Of a DNA stretch of 64,000 bases, positions 57,886-64,000 are shown piece by piece. The stretch spans positions 861,151 through 925,150 of the forward strand of contig JACTAT010000011.1 in the NCBI GenBank assembly GCA_014526335.1. Direction: 5' to 3'. This stretch comes from Chrysaora quinquecirrha (taxonomy: Eukaryota > Cnidaria > Scyphozoa > Semaeostomeae > Pelagiidae). The first letter of the stretch is position 1. Each line of letters starts with the position of its first letter. The translations under genes were made by a program, and so were the position numbers. The notes below the pieces were generated by a model that was not told the origin of the DNA, searched no databases, and worked only from the letters and a program-made list of their open reading frames with translations.

Positions 57886-58086
57886 ATGGACATCAAAGAA
57901 GACCAAGTCCAGATTTTTGAATGCCAGAGTTGTTGGGCCTTGTTGCCTTATCAGGGGTGCTATCATAGCTGCCCCAAAGAAGATGACGAGGTGGCTCATA
58001 ATCCGGAGGATGAGCAATGGATTAAAATCATGATGTTGGTCTTCAGAGATGGCTCATTCAAGATTAAAATGAATATTTCTCCTTGA
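57886..58086 (+). CDS. 66-residue Cys-rich protein, FB2 right copy
   Basis: Identical in sequence to the left-arm product, with C13, C16, C25, C29 and H27. It is the first ORF inside the right end, taking the place the Bcl-2-like gene has in FB1. No homologue recognised. Confidence 0.6.
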   Translation: MDIKEDQVQIFECQSCWALLPYQGCYHSCPKEDDEVAHNPEDEQWIKIMMLVFRDGSFKIKMNISP

Positions 58087-58224
58087 GAGCCTAGGCTTCT
58101 TGCCACAACAACTTAAACAAAACGGTTTTTTTCAAAACCACCACTTACTACCAGCTGTTTATACTGCGTTGTTTTGTCAAACCGATTGCAAAGACTGTTA
58201 AATCGGAAACGAGGCTAGCAGTTT

Positions 58225-58332
58225 CAGTAAAACCCGTCGTACTATAGCGCGATCTGATGACGTCACTGATGACGTCATTGGTAGTGAGACGCCCCTGGTA
58301 GTCATGAGCCCAGTTTGCAACCTACTGCCTTC
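58225..58332. promoter_or_regulatory. FB2 right end: CRE pair, TIR end and TSD
   Basis: ACTATAGCGCGATCTGATGA leads into TGACGTCA at 58,258-58,265 and 58,270-58,277. The element ends GCAACCTACT at 58,326, followed by GCCTTC at 58,327-58,332. Confidence 0.86.
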
Positions 58333-58639
58333 AATGCAAGAAAAAGATGGCAATTTAAAGGTTAAACTGACAGTTTCTGTTCCTAATGTTGGAGAAATAC
58401 ACAAATCAACTTTTTTGTCATGTTGAACTCATCGCCTGGTAGTTTACCTTCCGACAGATAAAAACGCGTTAAGTCAAAGCACACAACATTAAACACAACT
58501 TGCGTTTCTATGGAGTTAGGTGTGGGACAAAATTGTTGAACTGCAAGTTGTGTCATCGAATGCCTCTTTGTGTCGTCGGTACACTGTTTGTGCCGTCAAA
58601 ATACGTTTTGTGTCCTTGAGTGTTTTATCATCGTGTCAT

Positions 58640-58812
58640 TATTTAGTGAAACGTTTTTTGTTGTGTCGTTATTTAATTGACACTTGTTTTCGTTGTGTCG
58701 TTTTTTTGATTGACATGACTTCTCCTCGTGTCGTAGTTTGATTGACGTGAGTTCTCTTCGTGTCGTAGTTTGGTTGACATGAGTTCTCCCCGTGTCGTAG
58801 TTTGATTGACGA
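58640..58812. repeat. 32-bp minisatellite
   Basis: Units of the type GTGTCGTAGTTTGATTGACA then TGAGTTCTCCCC, repeated about five times with declining similarity to the left. The antisense frame (58,596-59,057) runs through it and gives a Thr/Arg/Lys-rich peptide; not convincing as a gene. Confidence 0.88.
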
Positions 58813-58896
58813 TGATAACCAGTCTGCGGCTGAAGCACAGCTACTTTGGTACTACTACATTGCATTTTACATTTACATTGAAGAGAAAGATGAAAA

Positions 58897-60348
58897 ATGG
58901 CTTCACCACTTAGTTTTCCACAAGAAAACTTGAGGTCGTTTATTCTTGTGGAGTTCAGGCTAATTTGTCGACAGTTGGAGAATTTTTCGAGTTTTCCAGA
59001 TAGAAATGCTGCAGACCATACCCTATATCGTTTAGAGCAAGTAACTGTTCTTTGCATTCAATGTGAAAATGCGTGGCCTTATTTTATCCCCGAAGATATA
59101 TTTCAAATCCTGTTTCGAGTATAGCAGATGTTGCAGGATTCATTGCAAGAACACACCAAAATGATATTTTCAGAAACGGGGCTGGATGACCAAGTCTTAA
59201 CATCCCGAAAGAAACATTAAAGTTATATCTCTCGTATGGATTCACGAAGACAAAAATTGCCCATTTATTTAATGTCAGCAGAAAAACTATTTTTCAAAGG
59301 ACCCAAGCTTTTGAATTAACAGATGATGTTCTTAAATATTCAGATATACCAGATGAAGTTTTTGATTTCAAGGTTTGCAAGGTCATTGAAAATTTTCCAA
59401 ATTGCAGAATACGGAGGATGAAAGGATTCTTGATGGCTAGAAACTTCAAACTTCAATGGGAAAGGGTAAGAAGTTCAATGTGGAGGGTAGACCCGGTGGT
59501 CTACTCATGAGGACAATGCAGCTAAACACAGTGAGGCGAAGAAAATACTCAGTTCCAGGTACACTTTCCTTGTGGCACCTGGAGTGTAACCACAAGCTTA
59601 TCAGATGGAGGTTTGTGGTGCATGGGTGTATTGATGGGTTTTCACGCAGGGTTATGTTTCTAAGATGTTCGACAAACAACAAGGCAGCAACGGTATTAGA
59701 TCTATTTACTGATGCAGTAAATACGTATGGCCTGCCTTCAGGTGTAAGAGGGGCTCAGGGAGTGGAAAACGTGGTTGTTGCCTGGTTCATGTTTAGCAAC
59801 CCATTACAAGGTCCATCCAGTGGCAGTTACATATCTGGTAAAAGCTGTCACAACCAACGAGTAGAGCGATTCTGGAGAGATTTATTCCATGGTTGTCTGT
59901 TTCTGTATCACTACATATTCAGCTTCTTGGAAGAGCATGGTGATTTGAATTTAAATGATGAGGTAGATCTATTTAGTCTACAATATGCTTATTTGCCAAG
60001 AATTAACTATCATATGTCTGTATTTCTGGAAGAACTGAGTCAAACCTCACACCCTTACAGCTATGGGTGTATGGGCTTCATGGATACAACATCAGTGATG
60101 CTCAGCAAGCTAATCATGATCTCAATGGATTCGGAATTGACTGGGATGGGCCCTTGCCCTCAGAGAGTATTACCAGACCGTGCAACGAAAGCCTCCAAAT
60201 TCCAGATCTCGGCCTTGATTTACGGGATGATGCATTTGAACAGCTAACAGATGAAATAGACCCAATGAGCCTGTCACACAGGATGTACAAGATTGATCTG
60301 TTTTGTTGTGTGAAGGAGTACCTTAAGGCAGCTGTACATATGGATTAG
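58897..60348 (+). pseudogene. Integrase-like (rve-type) transposon gene
   Basis: The first block, 58,897 to about 59,125, starts MASPLSFPQENLRSFILVEF. Then comes a helix-turn-helix-like part (SYGFTKTKIAHLFNVSRKTI, about 59,230-59,300) and, after a frameshift near 59,480, a retroviral-integrase fold: LWHLECNHKLIRWRFVVHG, GCIDGFSRRVMFL, NTYGLPSGVRGAQGVENV and CHNQRVERFWRDLFHGC. Related animal proteins have Asp in LWHxD and in the RxDxGxEN loop; here these are Glu and Ala, so the active site looks lost although the last Glu (NQRVERFW) is kept. A second frameshift near 60,060 precedes the C-terminus (VKEYLKAAVHMD). Unclassified element. Confidence 0.75.
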
Positions 60349-60728
60349 TTATAAACAACCTTCCACATAAGAAATCTGGATTCATGTGGACAGAACTTAA
60401 AACTACTCATCACAGTTTTTTTGCTTAATCAAGAATGTAAAGCCCGCCGCACACACTTAGGAAAGTGCTGAGCAAAATGCCATTGAGCAAAATGCCACAA
60501 CAAAATTTTAATGGATAAAAGTTAAAAGGAAAAGCCATGAAACATAGCAAACGAAATCTTCTAGTTTTAAAACAGGAGTATCATTGTCATTGCCAAGCTG
60601 CAGTTTGTAAAAATTAAAGAAATTTTAACTCTTGGTATTGCTTTACGTAATAAGAACAAAATATTAGTAAGAACAAAACAGTAACATTTTCAATATTTGC
60701 ATGAAAAACAAGATTACACATCTCATTG
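60349..60728. other. Spacer between convergent genes
   Basis: No feature beyond a likely shared 3' region for the integrase-like and HECT-like genes. Confidence 0.4.
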
Positions 60729-62760
60729 TTAAGAGTTTACAAACCCATGTCTTTCATGTTTGAGGGCAACATTCATGGCAGCAAAAAATTGTTTTTTTGT
60801 TGTGTGGACAGTTGGCAGTCTTAAGATTCGTAGACATGCAGAAGCAGTGGGCAATCTGAACAAGTCATCATCAATGAGAAATTGGATCTTAATTTTGCTG
60901 CCCAGGCCAGTGGACAGGGCAGTTTTCCAACCTGTTGCAAACTGCAGCAATGCCTGAATTATAGTCACATCACTTTCTTCAGCTAGAGCCTTGTCTACTT
61001 CGAAGAGATACTCCTGGAACCATTCACAAGTTGGCTTTTCTGAAAAATTTAAACTTAACAAAAAATTTAAACAATTCTTTGAACTTCTCAGGATGCAATC
61101 TCATAAAATCATAAAAGCCAAGAGTATTCAATCCTTCTTTAATTTCCTGTATGACATCATTTCTTGAGCGTACAATCTCATTGTAAATGAGTTCCTATAT
61201 AAGATGACCTTTATTTTCTACTGTTGTCTTTCCTGTAATGGGCCAATGTGATGCATTTATTATCTGCCAATATGAATTGCTGTTCTCACTGTTCTCTAAG
61301 ATATTTTCCATTTCCGTACTTGTAGTGGCATCATCCAGTTTCTCTATTAACTCGTGAGCACATTCAGTTGCCATATTTAATGGAATATCATGTATGCTAA
61401 GAAGGGAGCATATGTCATCAATTCTCTCTCCCAGCATTGAAGAAACAACACAGGGAGCTAACTTTGGAAAGCTTGCAACTGTGCCATGCTGCAATACAAC
61501 GTGCACCATCAGCATTTAAAGGCCTATAATTCTTTTGCTATTGACGTATACATGTAAATAACACAACAAGTATCACATTATAACAGTCGCAAAAGCAAAC
61601 AGTCTCAGTCAGTCTTTGCAGTTTCTTCTTCTGTCTTCCTCCCTCTCTTCCAACAACAACAACCACCAAGTGGCAGACACAAAAATAGCTTCAGCTAAAA
61701 CAAGTTCAAAGAACTGTATCTTCATTGCACCACCATCTGGCAATCTTCCAATTTAAAGCTTACTTCCAGGCTCATTCCAAAGGAGGCCAGATTGCCAATT
61801 TTCCTTTTGTAAAATTTCAATGTGTCAGATCAATAAGAATCACAATCGACGGTAATTTCTTCAATTCCCAAGGTGGCATTTTTCTGTGTAAATTGATGAA
61901 GAAGGCTTGCAATATCCATGCCTGTCATTGTCATATATTGATGTGACTGTTCAAACCTGTTTGATGTTTTATCTTCTGGGAGGGTACTTTGCATATCAAG
62001 GAGATTATTGACGGCCTCCTCAAATGAAGCAGCTCCTGAAAGAGCTGAATGAATTTGTGAATTTAGAGATAATGGAAAAAGATTCTGTAATTCCATACCC
62101 CAATCAGATTCGTTTTCATCATCTATACTTGATTTGAGAAAGGCTCTTCAAACCCTCACTGGTTTCATCATTCACTGGAACAGTACATTTCCCAAATGCA
62201 CATGTCTCTTCCTTCTTACAAGAATGAAGGTTTTCCTTCCTTGCTGCTAGTGGTATAAGGACCTTACAGTTTCTACATTCAGAAGTAGTGGAGTTGTCAA
62301 TTTCTGCAGCAACTTTTGACAATGATAAATTATTTTGCATTGGCCTAATGTATATGAGAGTGCTTGCATTAACAACTTCTCTTATATGAGGAATGGTATA
62401 ACCCTAAGATGACATTTCAATCATATGTAATTGGCAGAAACTCCCACCTTTTTCTGCATGCAGAAGTTTGAATGCTCCATGTTGTGTTTTCAGTTTAGGA
62501 AATGCCTCTTCCAATTTTTCCTTCAATTTGGCATGTGTTGATGATTTTCCTTTCTCCCAAGGCAAGCATCCTTCAATTTTCTGAGCATAGCATGCGATGG
62601 GGCCTTTTTGTCATCCACATTTGATAGCAAGCAGAAATCATGTGTTCAAGTTTCCCTGGGGAGGAAGAAAGATGTGCTCTTTTTTGTCTCTTCTTTGGGG
62701 GCATTAAGGCTGGTCTTGATCCCCCTGCACTCAAGCTTGGAAAAGATTTTCTGGAGGAAG
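60729..62760 (-). pseudogene. HECT-like protein linked to the integrase-like gene
   Basis: In reading order: VEGCLPWEKGKSSTHAKLKE and a GFELL-like stretch (about 62,600-62,450); a Cys cluster SECRNCKVLIPLAARK with CKKEETC (about 62,290-62,190); a CUE-like helix pair, LFPLSLNSQIHSALSGA then FEEAVNNLLD (about 62,090-61,990); a middle domain (61,515-61,195); then the HECT C-lobe, DLFRLPTASACLRILRLPTV ending HERHGF (61,061-60,729). The HECT catalytic Cys pattern (TASAC) is present. Frameshifts near 62,110, 61,190 and 61,060 break the frame. HECT lobes transfer ubiquitin. Such genes are widespread in animal repeat families; what they do for an element is unknown. Confidence 0.65.
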
Positions 62761-62799
62761 ATAAGATATTACAAAGTCAATAACTTGTAAAGAAATAAA

Positions 62800-64000
62800 A
62801 AATTCTAATGATGTGATGATGTCAACTGCTTTATAACTCTACCAAAACTGACTGACAAAACTGATTTGAGTTCTTGGGGAAATTATACAAGATTCTCTGG
62901 TTGATTTTGTTTCTGATAATCAATTCAATTAGTGAACAGATCTGATAACAAGGAGAGAGGGCAGAAGCCATTTTATGGCTTTGTGCAACTGGGCAACTCA
63001 GCCCATAATGAAAAATGATTGGCATTTTAATGCCTTTATGCAACAGTAGTTTGGGACAGGAGGGCTAAAAATGCATTATGTATTTTTTAATTGACTCTAT
63101 TTTACTTTGAAAACTTGAAAAAAATTTAAATATGATTGGTCCCCTTTTCCAATTAAATGAAAAACATTCACCTCCACAAATTTTCCTGAAGCATACACCC
63201 CTCCCCCCAGAAATGTTCCTGAAAGCTGCATTAACACCCATCTATCAGAGCCCATTTTTTTATACATACTGTCTTTGGTGTTGTATAAATGTATTACTAA
63301 ATGTATTCACGCATAGACAGTGACTAGGGTGTAAATATCAACATATTTAATACCAGTTAGACAAGAAAGTTTAAGTGGGGTTAATACTTCAGGAGGGAAC
63401 ATGTTTTTATTTGGGGACCCAAACTTTGATGGGGTCCACCTCGGATTCCCTACTGTCAGTTAGCTGTCATAGTGTTTTACGTGTCGCAGTCCTTCCGTAT
63501 TATGATAATCATATTGGATGGGCTACGAAGTGCCCTCAGTCATGCCATTCCTGCTCTTGGACACATGAGGCATTGTCAAGCTCAATCCTTTCCTGGACAC
63601 TTCAGCAATTTTCAGTATGAAGTCTTTACATTGATCAACAAAGATTCATCATTGTTTTGGTGAATGTCTTCCTCCAATTTTGCTAGATGTTTTGGCCTGG
63701 TGTATTTGGTGAGTTCGTTCCATGCTAGGATTGTGTATTTTTACAAAGACTTACAGAATTTTCATAAAGCTTCGACAGCTTTGCCAAGTTTTTCCCGTCC
63801 TTGTTTTCTGCTCTGTTTTTCTAGAGGGATTGTTTTAATAATTTCCTCCATTTAGCATTTTCAGCTAGTGAGCATTGCCTTGCGCAGCACAGCAACACTG
63901 CAGGACAGGGCAAAACGGGGTAGAACTCAGCGAGGATTTCTTGATATCGTAAGCTGTGAGTTAGCTAAATTCCCTATTGGAATGTTACAGGATAAACTCG
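62800..64000. other. No gene seen
   Basis: Small ORFs only, without recognisable motifs or splice context. Confidence 0.4.

Larger units (their letters stand above)
48976..58326. mobile_element. FB2: giant palindromic element, 9.35 kb
   Basis: The same architecture as FB1: AGTAGGTTGC ends, a 6-bp GCCTTC duplication on both sides, a CRE pair, a dense heat-shock-like array, the one-finger gene, and a GATC repeat core with a polarity flip at 55,071. Instead of the Bcl-2-like gene, each outer arm carries a 66-residue Cys-rich gene with a 5' intron. The repeat arms are unequal (about 4.1 versus 1.25 kb) while the unique arms match closely. No enzyme gene inside. It is inserted into an ORF. Confidence 0.88.

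Noticed and set aside
9131..58326. FB1/FB2 as Foldback/Galileo-type elements
   Set aside because: Those belong to other superfamilies with longer target duplications (7-9 bp); here 6 bp and AG/CT ends fit Polinton better. Not fully excluded.
58596..59057. 153-residue antisense ORF over the 32-bp minisatellite
   Set aside because: Open because of the repeat; antisense to the integrase-like gene start; no motif.
1..64000. tRNA, rRNA or snRNA genes
   Set aside because: Reading both strands by eye, I found no convincing cloverleaf boxes or rRNA-like blocks; a covariance-model scan would be decisive.

Overview
The window is eukaryotic and reads as an invertebrate genome, possibly a cnidarian or another marine animal; the species assignment is weak. 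It is AT-rich, genes are split by GT-AG introns, and there are no bacterial operons. Nearly every recognisable coding stretch belongs to a mobile element: two KDZ (Kyakuja/Dileera/Zisupton) transposase genes, a THAP/P-element-like transposon, a Helentron-type Helitron, a Ty3/Gypsy retrotransposon, a LINE fragment, an integrase-like gene and a HECT-like gene. Most carry stops or frameshifts.

Layout. 0.56-2.7 kb: decayed KDZ transposase (minus). 3.8-4.6 kb: unassigned exons. 5-7.2 kb: simple repeats, a 35-bp hairpin and a 69-bp minisatellite. 7.76-8.15 kb: possible cysteine-protease exon. 8.2-43.05 kb: a second, long KDZ gene on the minus strand whose introns hold large insertions: palindromic element FB1 (9,131-16,791) and a 14.2-kb THAP/P-like transposon (21,987-36,230) that itself contains a Helentron (about 25.8-33 kb or beyond). 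A 2.72-kb segment with the 5' KDZ exons is tandemly duplicated (36,349-41,795). 43.4-48.16 kb: Gypsy element lacking its 3' end. 48.17-48.42 kb: LINE endonuclease fragment. 48,976-58,326: second palindromic element FB2. 58.6-58.8 kb: 32-bp minisatellite. 58.9-60.35 kb: integrase-like gene. 60.7-62.8 kb: convergent HECT-like gene. 62.8-64 kb: nothing supported.

The most interesting system is the FB1/FB2 pair. Both are giant inverted-repeat elements with identical terminal sequence (AGTAGGTTGC...), 6-bp target-site duplications (CCTATG and GCCTTC), duplicated TGACGTCA motifs near the ends, heat-shock-element arrays, the same one-zinc-finger protein gene on each arm, and a core of 10/11-bp GATC repeats that flips polarity at the centre. 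FB1 also carries, on each arm, a 163-residue protein with a Bcl-2-type BH1 motif (NWGR) behind a TATA box and heat-shock-like elements. FB2 has a 66-residue Cys-rich gene in the corresponding position. AG/CT ends plus 6-bp duplications are the known signature of Polinton/Maverick elements, and related adintoviruses are known to carry Bcl-2-like genes. I infer that FB1 and FB2 are non-autonomous snap-back derivatives of such an element, carrying a stress-inducible anti-apoptotic cargo. No transposase, integrase or polymerase is visible inside either one.
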